NCBI RefSeq assembly: GCF_000699445.3
Contig: NC_067195.1
Span: forward strand, 11,522,287 to 11,586,286
From: Schistosoma haematobium
Taxonomy: Eukaryota; Platyhelminthes; Trematoda; Strigeidida; Schistosomatidae
Direction of reading: 5' to 3'
Length of the DNA stretch: 64,000 nucleotides
A program made the translations under genes and the position numbers. The notes under the pieces are model-generated. The model worked only from the letters and a program-made list of their open reading frames with translations. It was not told the origin of the DNA and ran no database searches. Every line of letters begins with the position of its first letter. Positions within the stretch are counted from its first letter, which is position 1. Below are positions 46,961 to 56,904 of the stretch, in pieces.

Positions 46961-47205
46961 TGTAACGGGATTAAAATCATCATGTATGATGTTGTTAATA
47001 GATTTTGTTTTCTTTCTATTGCAGGGCAAGCAAGGATAAATGCTTTAGAAGAAGAAGAGCAAGCCCTGCATGCACTAAACTTACAGGCCGACTCATAAGA
47101 CCGTTTTGTAAACTAGCTCTCTTTTCTGTACAGAACCCGCGAATTTTTAATTTTAAAATAAACGACTGGTGGTCTCCATTCCGTGTCCTCTCTGTGGTGT
47201 GAAGT
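46961..47205 (+). repeat. gypsy 5' LTR, truncated
   Basis: Matches 51137-51381 and stops abruptly after GTGTGAAGT; the last 328 bp of the LTR, the primer site and the Gag start are missing. The coding text of Gag begins immediately. A pyrimidine-rich stretch ending in TTGCAG (near 47024) looks like a splice acceptor. Confidence 0.85.
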
Positions 47206-47930
47206 CACAGCGTACCTTCAGAGAGTTCCATCGACCGAACATTTCAACTATCTCGTTTCTTATCTGAGCGATGAAGCAGTACGCAGGGCTATAGCGAATG
47301 GTTTTGCGGTCAGTAACACGCTCTCACAAAACTGGAGAATTCTAGACGACTGTTTTTCCATGCCCGTAGACACCTAGCAGGTAACAATTCAGTTTTTATC
47401 ACGCCAACAGAAAGTAAGCGAGAGTCTAATAGACTATCTTCATTCCCTGCAGCAAGTCTTAGTACAAGCATTCCCTCATTTAGATATGATGGGACGAGAG
47501 GAATTAATACGCTCACGTTTTGTCGAAGGCCTGTTGCCCGGATCACTTAAAGAACACTTTCTTCGAAATCCACCAACTGATACGTCTGACGTAAAAAGAA
47601 CAACATTACGCTTCCTGGCCGCTGACAAACTAGTGATTTTATCCAATGCACATTCATCATCAGTAACGACTGTGGAACGAGCTACAAAATCTAGTGGCCT
47701 GGAAAGCTGCCAGACTACAATGGCTGTGACCGACCTTCCCGGCCGAGGTGCTATCCGCTGACAGTCAAATTCGAGGTGGAATAAATAACCAGTATGGGGA
47801 AACTACAATGGGCGTCAAACCGACTGTATATATTGCAAAAGGTTTGGCAGGAACGCCAGAAGATGCGGTCACAACCGCCCCCGTAAACCAGGTAAGCGGC
47901 GTTTTGGTTACATATCTTTCTATGCTAATC
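47183..47930 (+). pseudogene. Gag, gypsy element
   Basis: Pieces in three frames: EHFNYLVSYLSDEAVRRAIA (near 47240), then LVQAFPHLDMMGREELIRSR and FVEGLLPGSLKEHF (47460-47560), then a zinc-binder DCIYCKRFGRNARRCGHN near 47820-47875. The Cys/His spacing (C-x2-C-x9-C-x-H) is not the usual CCHC, in line with the divergent knuckles of CsRn1-type Gag. The N-terminus is lost with the LTR deletion, and frameshifts and stops separate the parts. Confidence 0.75.
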
Positions 47931-47949
47931 ATGTCAATCCAACTACATT

Positions 47950-48311
47950 TAAGGGTAGAGTACAAGACACCGAGCTAGACATACTTCTAGACAGGAGCTA
48001 CAGTATCCTTCATTAAGGAAGACTTCTTGCAGAGACTTAACCACAGCACTCAGCGTAAACAGTGCTCCTCTACATTAGTCACGGCGAGCGGAGACCCCTT
48101 GATTGCGTGTTCTAAGATCGGGTTAGAGCTGACAATAAACAAGAACTCTTTTCGACATGAATTCCTGGTTTGCCCCACACTGACCTGGAACATGATGCTC
48201 GAGGTTGACTTCATGTTAAGATATCAGGTCTCCATAGACATGAATAAGTCGGAAGCTAAAATTGGCGGGGTTGTCGTGCAACTACGACGCCAGGAAATGC
48301 CAACCAAGTAA
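47950..48311 (+). pseudogene. aspartic protease, gypsy element
   Basis: ELDILLD ends one frame and GATVSFIKEDFL begins in another: the frame is shifted exactly within the active-site Asp-Thr-Gly-Ala block near 47990. The rest (SKIGLELTINKNSFRHEFLV, NMMLEVDFMLRY) is the usual end of a retroviral-type protease. It is inactive as read. Confidence 0.75.
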
Positions 48312-48399
48312 TAAGCGAAAAGGACCGTCGAGCGACCATTGACGTACTCCAACGATTTAGCTCTGTTTTCTCGGAGAATATCTCTGGAAATCGGACAAC

Positions 48400-49250
48400 C
48401 ATTGTGCAACATTCCATTGTTACAGGTGACCACATACCATTACGCCAACCACCTCTCAGAGTCCCGGTGCATTATCAGCCTCACTTAGAATCAATGATAA
48501 AAGATATGCTATAAAGAAAGATTATTGTACCATCTTCGTCACTCTGGGCATCGCCTATTGTCTTGGTAAAAAAGAAGGATTCCTCCCTATGACTGTGTGT
48601 AGATTACCGACGCCTTAATGCTATACCTAAGCGTGATTCTTTTCCACTTCCACGGATAGACGCTACCTTAGATGCCATGAAAGGTGCTCGCTGGTTCTCA
48701 ACTCTGGACTTAGCATCAGGGTATTGGCAAGTGGAAGTCCGACCCCAAGATAGAAAAAACTGCATTTATAGTGTCCAATGGCTTATATGAATTTCAAGTA
48801 ATGCCTTTCGGGCTAACTAATGCCCCAGCCACCTTCCAACGATTAAAGCAGACAGTTCTACACGGTCTCGTACCACACCAGTGCTTAATCTACTTTGATG
48901 TTATTGTATATGGCAGCACGCCAGAACAACATAATGCCAATTTGAAGGCAGTCCTACAACGTATTAGGCAGCATAACCTAAAAGTGAAACCATCTAAATG
49001 TCGACTATTGCAAAAAGAAGTGCTCTTTTTAGGGCACCGCATTACGGAAGATGGAGCGGCAACAGATAAAGAAAAGAAACGTGTGATTGTTAATTGGCCG
49101 CAACCAAAATCACCCGAAGCCGTTCGTAGCTTCCTTGGACTAGCTTCTTACTGTAGACGCTTCGTATGTGATTTCGCATCCTTAGCAGCACCTTTACATC
49201 GATTAACCCACAAAGGACGGAAATTTTCATGGACCAGCGAGTGTCAATAG
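48400..49250 (+). pseudogene. reverse transcriptase, gypsy element
   Basis: The RT is readable from HQPPLRVPVHYQPH-like text near 48440. A stop replaces an Arg codon before CVDYRRLNA (near 48592), and motif [14 protein letters not shown] is intact (48697-48735). A frameshift near 48762 follows. Then come [20 protein letters not shown] (motif B) and the catalytic motif C read as YFDVIV near 48894, where YxDD is expected, so one catalytic Asp is Val. After FLGHRITEDG the connection domain runs to a stop at 49250. Confidence 0.85.
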
Positions 49251-49262
49251 GCGTTCGATGCT

Positions 49263-50060
49263 TTGAAGGCTCGGTTAACTTCTCCACTTATATTAGCCTT
49301 CCCAGATACTTCAGCAGACGGAGGCGAATTTATACTTGATACGGATGCTAGTTTCTCGGCTATTGGAGTAGTTTTATCACAAGTAGCTCGAGATGGACAC
49401 GAAAGGGTCATTGCGTATGCTAGTCGACGACTAGATACGAGTGAAGCACGATATTCTACAACACGTCGGGAGATGTTAGCACTAGTAAAATTCTTACAAC
49501 ACTTTCGCCGTTATCTGCTGGGCAAACACTTTCGTGTGCGCACGGATCACCGTGCACTACAGGGGCTCCGCTCTTTCCGCGAACCAGAAGGGCAAGTGGC
49601 ACGCTGGCAGGAACGACTACAAGAGTTTGATTTCACATGCGAGTATCGACCGGGAAATCCACATGCAAACGCGGATGCCCTCTTCCGAATACCCCAGACC
49701 ACAGATATTATTATTAGTACAGCTCCGGAGACAGATTGGCCCTCCCTACAAGCAACAGATCCAGATTTACAGATTGTTTATCAAAGACAGCTACATGGAA
49801 ATAGTAAACCATCCATGAGGGAGCTAAAAGATCAATCCGTAACAACTCGTCGTATTTGCACCAAATGGAGCAACCTCAAACTATATGGTGACGCATTATT
49901 CCTAATTAATGAATTCAAACAACCCCTACTGATAGTACCGCGAGTGAAAGTTGAGAGCATTGTGGAACAGGTACACCGCGAACTTGGTCATGCGGGAGAA
50001 CGGAGAACTGAACACGCTGTCCGTCAACGCTTTTGGTGGCATACAAACTCGAAGTTGTAG
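49263..50060 (+). pseudogene. RNase H and integrase zinc binder, gypsy element
   Basis: RNase H blocks FILDTDASFSAIGVVLSQ, RETML-type EMLALVKFLQHFR, and RTDHRALQGL with DFTCEYRPGNPHANADAL are all present. The frame then runs into the H2C2 binder of integrase (VHRELGHAGERRTEHAVRQR) and is cut at a frameshift at about 50033-50060, between the His and Cys pairs. Confidence 0.85.
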
Positions 50061-51274
50061 CGCAGTTTTGCAAGAATTGTAACACGTGCTGCCGTTTTAA
50101 ATCGCCTCAGCAGACATCCCGTGCACCAATGACGCCGATGGTGACGACAGGACCACACCAGCGAGTTGGCATAGATATCATGGGACCACTGACAACGACA
50201 AAAAACGGGAACCGCTACATACTAGTTATGGTGGATTATTTCACTAAATGGTGCGAAGCTGTACCCATTCCACAGCAAGACGCCCTTTCTGTTGCCCGAG
50301 CTTTCATCGATCATTGGGCCTCCCGTTATGGTGCCCCTGTCTCACTGCACTCCGACCAAGGTCCATCCTTTGAAAGTCACCTCATTACTGAGATATGCCG
50401 GCTATTAGGAATCAGGAAGACACACACCACTGCGTATCACCCAGAAGGTAACGGTCTCGTGGAAAGAACAAACAGAACTATTAAAGCCATCTTGCAGTCG
50501 TTCGTCAGCAGATCGTCATCTGAGTTGTGGAATGAGGTGCTTCCCCAATGCCTTTTAGCATATCGTACGTCTGTACATGGGTCCACGGGATTCTCGCCTG
50601 CTATTTTACTGTTTGGGCACGAATTACGCTTTCCAGTAGAGATACAGTCACCCCTGCTGCCCTACGAAGAACAAGAGCATGTTCCGTACATACGTACTCT
50701 CCACAACCGACTAGCTGATGCATACCGTCTGGTCAACATTAACTTATGCAAGGCCAGTGGACACCAAAAAGCTATATATGATCGTCAGACACAAGGACCT
50801 AGGTTTACAGTTGGAGATCGCGTCTGGTTACGCCGCCCAATGACATCTCTAGGGAGTTGCAGTAAATTCCATCAGCCCTGGCAAGGCCCCTTTGAAATTG
50901 TACTCATCCGATCGCCCACCACGTTTGTATTGAGTAACATACAACGGCCTAAAGACGACGTCATAACGGTGCACTACAACCAGATAAAACTGGATCGGAC
51001 GACATTTCCCTTCGCTGCTCGATTCGCTGATCCGCCGCCGGCCACTAGATTTTACGAAGTACCATCTGAAGGAGGGACAGCATACCCGTGCCCAAGACCA
51101 GGCACTGAGGACAGTGCCTCATTAGAAGGGGGGCGATGTAACGGGATTAAAATCGTCATGTATGATGTTGTTAATAGATTTTGTTTTCTTTCTATTGCAG
51201 GGCAAGCAAGGATAAATGCTTTAGAAGAAGAAGAGCAAGCCCTTCATGCACTAAACTTACAGGCCGACTCATAA
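50033..51274 (+). CDS. integrase, gypsy element
   Basis: An open frame of 413 codons. It has the Cys pair of the zinc binder (CKNCNTCCRFK), the catalytic core with GIDIMGPLTTTKNG (first Asp), LHSDQGPSFES (second Asp) and GNGLVERTNRTIK (Glu), then the chromodomain-less C-terminal part (FTVGDRVWLRRP). All D-D-E residues are present, so this is the best preserved domain of the element. The last 46 codons run through the purine tract into the 3' LTR. The ATG is nominal: in an intact element this would be part of Pol. Confidence 0.8.
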   Translation: MVAYKLEVVAQFCKNCNTCCRFKSPQQTSRAPMTPMVTTGPHQRVGIDIMGPLTTTKNGNRYILVMVDYFTKWCEAVPIPQQDALSVARAFIDHWASRYGAPVSLHSDQGPSFESHLITEICRLLGIRKTHTTAYHPEGNGLVERTNRTIKAILQSFVSRSSSELWNEVLPQCLLAYRTSVHGSTGFSPAILLFGHELRFPVEIQSPLLPYEEQEHVPYIRTLHNRLADAYRLVNINLCKASGHQKAIYDRQTQGPRFTVGDRVWLRRPMTSLGSCSKFHQPWQGPFEIVLIRSPTTFVLSNIQRPKDDVITVHYNQIKLDRTTFPFAARFADPPPATRFYEVPSEGGTAYPCPRPGTEDSASLEGGRCNGIKIVMYDVVNRFCFLSIAGQARINALEEEEQALHALNLQADS

Positions 51275-51709
51275 GGCCGTTTTGTAAACTAGCTCTCTTT
51301 TCTGTACAGAACCCGCGAATTTTTAATTTTAAAATAAACGACTGGTGGTCTCCATTCTGTGTTCTCTCTGTGGTGTGAAGTGTTCGGTTAACATTGTGTG
51401 TGTTGTGGCTTTTGGTCTTCCCGCCTTCCAGTGACTGCCGGTTACACGTGTTACAATTTCGGTGCTGTCTTTGTTTTTGGTTTGATATCTGGGAGTTTTT
51501 GCTCCGGGAACCTACAAAATTGAAGGTTTGTTTTGCAATTGTTATAATTATTGTTGTTAGAACGACATTTGGTCGATTATTTGTGAATTACGAATAAATT
51601 TGGTATCTAAATTGGAGCTTGGTTCTGTTGTTAATTTGGGTTCGTAATTTGCAAGTAGATCGATAGTCCGTACTTCAATAACTGGAACGAGCAAACCTTG
51701 GACGTAACA
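51137..51709 (+). repeat. gypsy 3' LTR
   Basis: 573 bp, TG...CA ends. The integrase frame runs into its first 135 nt and stops at 51272-51274. The family B element starts directly after it. Confidence 0.85.
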
Positions 51710-52100
51710 CTCTGGTCATGAAGAAGAAAATGCCCCACAGATACAAGGATTTGCATCTATGCTATTCAAACAAGCACAAAATGAACTTATAGGATCATCA
51801 GAGTTTCCTTCAAAACAAAGAAAGAGGGCATTACAATGTTCGTTATCCAATCTATGCGTCTACTAACGATTACAAAGAAGACGTTAAAGATCAATTCTAC
51901 AATAGGCTGCAATCAATCGTGGAGAAGTGTCCAACAAACGACTTGACCATTCTGATGGGGGACCTAAATACCAACGTTGGAATGGACAACACCGGATATG
52001 AAGATATCATGGGACGACATGGACTAGGAGAAAGAAACGAAAATGGTGAGAGATTTGCAAACCTATGTGTCTCCATAAACTGGTCATAAGCGGCATTATA
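51710..52100 (+). pseudogene. endonuclease part, family B (5'-truncated)
   Basis: Plus-strand text includes DLTILMGDLNTNVGMDNTGY near 51940-52000 (catalytic GDLN block) and GRHGLGERNENGERFANLC. The N-terminal third is missing. Stops and shifts at either side. Confidence 0.75.
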
Positions 52101-52107
52101 TTCCCGC

Positions 52108-52690
52108 ATGAAGACATACAGAACCACAAGGACTTCACCGGATATCACCACGCAGAACCGAATAGCTCATACCTGCATCAACAAGGCGTTCAGGAAGGCG
52201 ACGGAGGATGTGAGAACCAAGAGAGGATCTGATATAGCATCAGCTCATCATCTGTTGGTCATCAAGATGGAATCGAAGCTTAAGAAGCACTGGAAAACAT
52301 GGAGGACAACATCACAAAAATTCAATACGGCTTTTCTTCGAGATGCTGACAAACTCAACAAATCCAAGATAGCCCTCAACAATAAGTTCCAGGCTTTTCA
52401 TGATCTATTAAATGGAGAAGGAACTACTATGCAGAGTAACTGGAAAGGGGATCAAAGAGACAATCACTTCTACATTTCATGAGGTTCTGGGTCACAAGAA
52501 ACACCATCAAAAGGAATGGATCATTGTTGATAGACTGGATAAGATTCAGGAAAAAACGAACAAGGCAGTAATCAATACAAGCCGAACAAGAGCAGAGAAA
52601 GCCAGGGCACAAGCTGAATACACAGAAGTAAACAAGCAAGTGAAGAGGAGCATCAGAACTGACAAACGTAAATATATGGAAGATTGAGCA
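52108..52690 (+). pseudogene. endonuclease C-terminus and linker, family B
   Basis: Frames 52108-52482 and 52412-52687 contain HTCINKAFRKATEDVRTKRG and SAHHLLVIKM (end of endonuclease; relatives have SDHHLV, so a core Asp is Ala here), then a charged, helical linker with repeated ARAQAEYTEVNKQVKRS. One frameshift between them. Confidence 0.7.
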
Positions 52691-52937
52691 ATGACGGCGG
52701 AAAAAGCTGCGACAGAAGGGGACATGTTGCAACAAAGAAACTCTAGAAATCACCGTAAAACATAAAGACCAGTGAAAAGCAAGGAAAGCAAAGTGATCGC
52801 CAACATTGAAGAACAGAAAATCAGGAGGGTAGAACGCTTTAAAGAACTGATAAATCGGCCAGCCCGACTGAACGCATCCAACACTGAAGAAGCACCTCCC
52901 AACCGATATTGACGCACGAACAACTAAAGATATAAAC

Positions 52938-53807
52938 ATGGCCATCAAACAAATCAAGAATGAGAAAGTAGCAGGACCTGACAATTTAGTAGCTGAAGTC
53001 AGACATCGATGTAACTACAAACATGCTGCACATTCTATTCAGGAATATTTAAGAGGAAGAACAAGTGCCGATGGACTGAAAGCGAGGATACCTCATCAAG
53101 ATCTGAGCAAATGTGAGAACTACAGAGGCATCACACTATCGTCAGTACCAGGAGAGGTTTTCAACAGAGTGTTGCTGAACCGTGTGAAAGATGCAGTAGA
53201 CTCCCAACTTCGAGACCAACAGGCTGGATTCCGGAATGATGGGTCGTGCACAGACCAAATTACGACACTACGGATCATCGTTGAACAGTCAATTGAGTGG
53301 AACTCGTCACACTACATCAATCTCATTGACTACGAGAAAGCATGTGATAGCATCGGCAGGACAACACTATGGAGGCTTCTTCGACACTACGGAGTCCTTG
53401 AGAAAATAGACAATATCATACGGAATTCCCATGATGGATTAAACTGCAAAGTCATGCATGGACGACAGCTCACAGACTCGTTCAAGGTAAAGATCGGTGT
53501 CAGGCAATGTTGCACACTCTCAAACTTTCTCTTTCTCCTGGCGATCTACTGCATCATGAAGACGTCAACATCTGAAGGGAAGAATGGGATACAGTGGACA
53601 GCTAGGATGCAGCTGGACGATCTGGACTTCGCGAATGATCTGGCTCTTCTATCGCATACGCAACAACAAATGCAGAAGAAGATGACCAGTGTAGCAGCAA
53701 CCTCAGTGGCAGTAGTTCTCAACATACACAGAGGAAAGGCAAGGTTCTCTTATATAACACAGCATGCAACAATCGAATCACGCTTGACGGAGATTCGGAA
53801 GATGTGA
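52938..53807 (+). pseudogene. reverse transcriptase, family B
   Basis: A 289-codon frame covering most of the polymerase: IKNEKVAGPDNLVAEV, then KCENYRGITLSSVPGEVF, QQAGFRNDGSCTDQITTLR, motif A YEKACDSIGRTTL (Asp kept), motif B VGVRQ-type IGVRQCCTLSNFLF, and motif C read as FANDLALL where ADD is expected. The first catalytic Asp of motif C is therefore Asn. It is otherwise long and open, but inactive by this change. Confidence 0.85.
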
Positions 53808-53813
53808 AAACCT

Positions 53814-54417
53814 TTACACATCCGGGCAGCATATTGAAGAACACGGTGTATGTAGTGCAGCTGAGAATGTGCGGATCGGTAAAGCAAGAACAGCATATTT
53901 ACAACTAAAGAACATCTTGAACTCGAAACAACTGTCAGTCAACACCAAGGCCAGAATTTTCAATACAAATGTCAACACAGTTCTACTGTGTGGGATGGAA
54001 ACATAGAGAACCACTAGAGCCATCTTCCAGAAGATACAAGTGTTTATTGACAGTTGTCTACGCAAAATGCTTCGGAGCCGTTGGCCAGAAACTATCAACA
54101 AAAACCTGCTATGGGAGAGAACAAACCGGATCCCAGCGGAGGAAGAAATTAGGAAGAAGCGCTGGAAGTGGATAGGACACACATTGAGGAAAGCACCCAA
54201 CTGCGTCACAAGACAAGCCCTCACATGGAATCCTCAAGGCCAAAGGAAAAGAGGAAGGCCAGAGAACACATCACGTCGAGAAATGGAGGCAGATATGAGA
54301 AAAATGAACAAAAATGGGAACGAGCTGGAAAGGAAGGCCCAGGACAGAGTGGGTTGGAATATGCTGGTCGGCGGCATATGCTCCATTAGGAGTAACAGGC
54401 GTAAATCAGTAAGTATA
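53814..54417 (+). pseudogene. RT thumb and C-terminal domain, family B
   Basis: Decayed thumb (53814-54040), then frame 54040-54636: [15 protein letters not shown] start, [40 protein letters not shown] and [12 protein letters not shown]. The frame continues past the element end at 54417 into CR1-like DNA; that part is not real coding. Confidence 0.8.
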
Positions 54418-54680
54418 CTGTCATATATCAGGGACTCCGTAATTTTCGAAGGTATAGAGAGAAGAGCCACTGGTCGGTTGCTTGAAGGTTCTCAGGGTCG
54501 ACCTCCTTGGAAAATTAGTGTGACGCGAGCGAGCTTCCAAATTTTCCGTAATGTGCCTCGGCTCAGTGAGTGTGAGGACATCACGCTAGGCGGTGTTGCC
54601 AGGATTGAAACCGGTTCCATCAGTGTAGCAGAATGAACCATACGCGGGTCAGGAGAATTGTCTTTTTTAAGTGCCACAGT
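54418..54680 (-). pseudogene. CR1-like RT, N-terminal part
   Basis: Frame 54677-54492 has [20 protein letters not shown] and [18 protein letters not shown], the first RT blocks. It continues after a shift as [17 protein letters not shown], the PISLL...K block. The coding text stops at about 54418, exactly at the 3' end of the family B element, so that insertion cut the RT. Confidence 0.75.
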
Positions 54681-54689
54681 TTCCGGTAC

Positions 54690-55150
54690 ACCAAGTCTTC
54701 GCTCAGGTTCACTTCGGAAAGTTCTTTGCAGTTGTAGATGAAGCTTTCATCAATAAAGTTAGTGCGAGTAGGTTAAAATGTCCGAGAGTACTGTTCATCC
54801 AGAAGGTTAGCGAAGCCAATGTAGTTGTTTAAGCCATTAGGACCTAGCAGCTGGGAAACTCCGGTTTTGGTTTGCAGAAGAGAAGCTGCATAACTAAATA
54901 ATCTTTTTTCGGTTTGAAGACAAATTTAGCTCAGTTTTGGTAATAAAACTAAAGGCTATGACGGCATAATCGCTTTTCTCATAGGGAGCCAGGATTAAGA
55001 GGTTGTCAATTAGGAATTCTTTGTTTAGAAATACCCAGTCTAAGCGCAACGGCGTCTGACTGTTTCTCACACGAGTTGCCAACTTTACATTTTTGAATAA
55101 TCCCAGATCCTCAATGAGGTTGAAGAACCGAGCTTCAGTAGGATTTCCAC
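54690..55150 (-). pseudogene. CR1-like endonuclease, C-terminal part
   Basis: GGNPTEARFFNLIEDLGLF then frame 55082-54894: ATRVRNSQTPLRLDWVFLNK and LLILAPYEKSDYAVIAF, which match the RLDWVxTN and GKSDHxVI blocks of the domain (His of SDH is Tyr here). It is the continuation of 56390-56815. Confidence 0.7.
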
Positions 55151-56390
55151 CTCAATTATACATATTATATTATTATTATTATTATTCACAAACATCTTAT
55201 GAGTACATAAGTGTTGTGAAGAAACCATTTCGGGTTTCTTCAAAAAATGCAATAATACACAATTTTCAATAATGTCAGCATTATACTTGCCATTTAAAAA
55301 AAATTAGAGCAATAATAGTAGAATATTAATAATAATAAATCGGGTCTGTGCAATTGAGAAGAATATTGAATTGAGTTTAAAGAAGGAAATGCAGAAAGTA
55401 AGGGAATAGAAATAAAGGAGACGTGAAATACGCAAACAGTCTAATAGGCGTGTTTATGAACACAGAATAAGAATAAACGACTATGTGTATATCGTTAAAT
55501 TAGTAACAAAAATAATTAAGAAAAAATAACTTATAATTGCAGTAAGATATGACGCTAGAATAAATGTTTGTGCAGTTATAGTTTAGAGTGATGCTATGAA
55601 AGTTACAATTAAATGGAAAGGATAATAAAATATCAATATGTATGAGTAGTCATATATGCATAGTGAAGATAAAACGGGTCTGAGAATTTGATTTAAGTGT
55701 AACACAAGTTATTGTTTTAATCACAAACTTCGTAATCTTAAGAATAATATTTATTTAGAGGGAAAGAAGAGAGAAAAGAAGTGAACACTGAAAAGTTTTG
55801 ATCCATGATAAGAATAATAATTGTGTAATGAATATCAACCTCAGAAGGAAACCAGCAATTGAAAAAATAAAATAAAAATCCGTTAAAGCACTCGGATGAA
55901 TACATCTAGATTTATGTAATAGTATACAGAGTGAAACCGGGTATTAGTATAAATATTTGTGCAATAATAATTAAGATTGATGCTATGAAAGTCAAAATCG
56001 ATTTCAAAAAACAATCTGGAGTTAAATATGTTTAGAAGGATAAGAAGATATAAAAAGAATATCTAATGTGTCGGGGAACTAATAATGATATTAATAACGG
56101 AAATAATGGTAAACACGAACATAAGCAGATTTCATATATTAAGATAAATAGAAATAAAATAGACGTGGAAAGATTTAAAGGTTTTATTTTGCTTTTCAAG
56201 CAATTAAATGGATGACGGACCTTGTTTGTATAAATCATTATTGAGTACATTGATATTCAATAGGTGACATAATCCACTTTCGGAAAGAAAATCGTCAAGG
56301 AGACTTTTGAACCGGGATGTAGTTTCACTGCAACGGAGATTCACTGGCAGTCTGTTCCACATGAAAATGAAAATGACTTTAGGAAGATTG
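55150..56390 (-). mobile_element. CR1-like 3' end inserted in CR1-like endonuclease
   Basis: Begins with FMWNRLPVNLRCSETTSRFK and SLLDDFLSESGLCHLL, the C-terminal block of a CR1/Jockey-type RT, and continues through about 1 kb of 3' UTR to an (AAT)n tail at 55155-55185. Directly beyond the tail the interrupted endonuclease resumes (GGNPTEARFFNLIEDLGLF), so insertion was in the same orientation. The last 230 bp recur at 46035-46265. Confidence 0.7.
55397..56180 (-). repeat. imperfect ~390-bp repeat units in 3' UTR
   Basis: Words such as GTGATGCTATGAAAGT (55590) and TTGATGCTATGAAAGT (55978) recur 387 bp apart, and GGAATAGAAATAAAGGAGACGTG (near 55404) recurs near 56147. The 3' UTR seems to be built of two diverged units. 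Edges approximate. Confidence 0.5.
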
Positions 56391-56815
56391 AAGTCCCCTA
56401 GAATCAGGATATGAGTGAATCCGAGACGAGTAGAGCAGGATAATCCTTCCAGCGTACGATATTCGTACTCGATATGGACTTTTGTAGACGACACTAACTA
56501 GGCACTTTGAGGTGGTAGACAGTCTTACTGAGCACCATCCGGATTTATCAAGATTGATAAACTCTTGGTTGTGCACTTGATGTACCTCCAGGCAGGATCG
56601 TAAGTATAGGGCTACTCCACCTCAATTCCTGTTGTTCTGTCATCGAGAAACAAGACATCCCGGGTATTGATAGCTCCTGCTCCGTAAACTGAGAAGATAA
56701 CCAAGTTTCAGATATTCCTGCCAGATGAGCATTATTAGCATTGCTATGGACACGTAGCTCATCCATTATATTTGATAAACTCGCGGCGTTCGTGTATAAG
56801 CAGTTTATGCTTTCA
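56390..56815 (-). pseudogene. CR1-like endonuclease, N-terminal part
   Basis: INCLYTNAASLSNIMDELRV starts the domain (near 56815). AHLAGISETWLSSQFTEQEL (catalytic Glu block) and TSKCLVSVVYKSPYR follow, then HILILGDFNLPK with the catalytic Asp-Phe-Asn. The frame is shifted at least twice. After DFNLPK the sequence changes to a different CR1-like 3' end; the host domain resumes at 55150. Confidence 0.75.
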
Positions 56816-56904
56816 GCGTGAGACGCATGAGCTTCTCGTTCCTGTTTGTCTGTATGAGCCTTACGTGAGTGGACAGGTAGCCTACCTAAAGAAGGTCTTC
56901 CGAG

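Larger units (their letters stand above)
46961..51709 (+). mobile_element. gypsy LTR retrotransposon (CsRn1/Boudicca-like), defective
   Basis: 4.75 kb. The 5' LTR is incomplete (46961-47205), the 3' LTR complete (51137-51709, TGTAACGGG...GACGTAACA), with a purine tract (GAAGGGGGGCGA) before it. Gag, protease, RT, RNase H and integrase follow in gypsy order. Shared LTR parts differ at about 5 of 245 positions. I found no target duplication: ATTT on the left against CTCT on the right. The family name is from general resemblance to trematode CsRn1/Boudicca elements and is not tested. Confidence 0.85.
51710..54417 (+). mobile_element. family B non-LTR retrotransposon, 5'-truncated
   Basis: Starts inside the endonuclease (SGHEEENA-like, 51710) with no leader and ends after GGCGTAAATCAGTAAG near 54417, a short TAAG-like tail typical of RTE 3' ends. 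Endonuclease, linker, RT and C-terminal domain are recognisable with frameshifts. It lies directly after the gypsy 3' LTR and inside a minus-strand CR1-like RT. Confidence 0.85.

Noticed and set aside
51274..51597. Frames inside the gypsy 3' LTR (51181-51378, 51394-51597)
   Set aside because: LTR sequence read in other frames; only the continuation of the integrase frame is worth noting.
46690..51710. The gypsy element as a clean insertion into a single family B element (leader at 46690, body from 51710)
   Set aside because: About 170 nt of unrelated sequence lie between leader and LTR, no target duplication was found, and the missing endonuclease start is not accounted for.
52427..52984. 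185-codon minus-strand frame
   Set aside because: Antisense shadow of the family B endonuclease-RT linker; no family resemblance.
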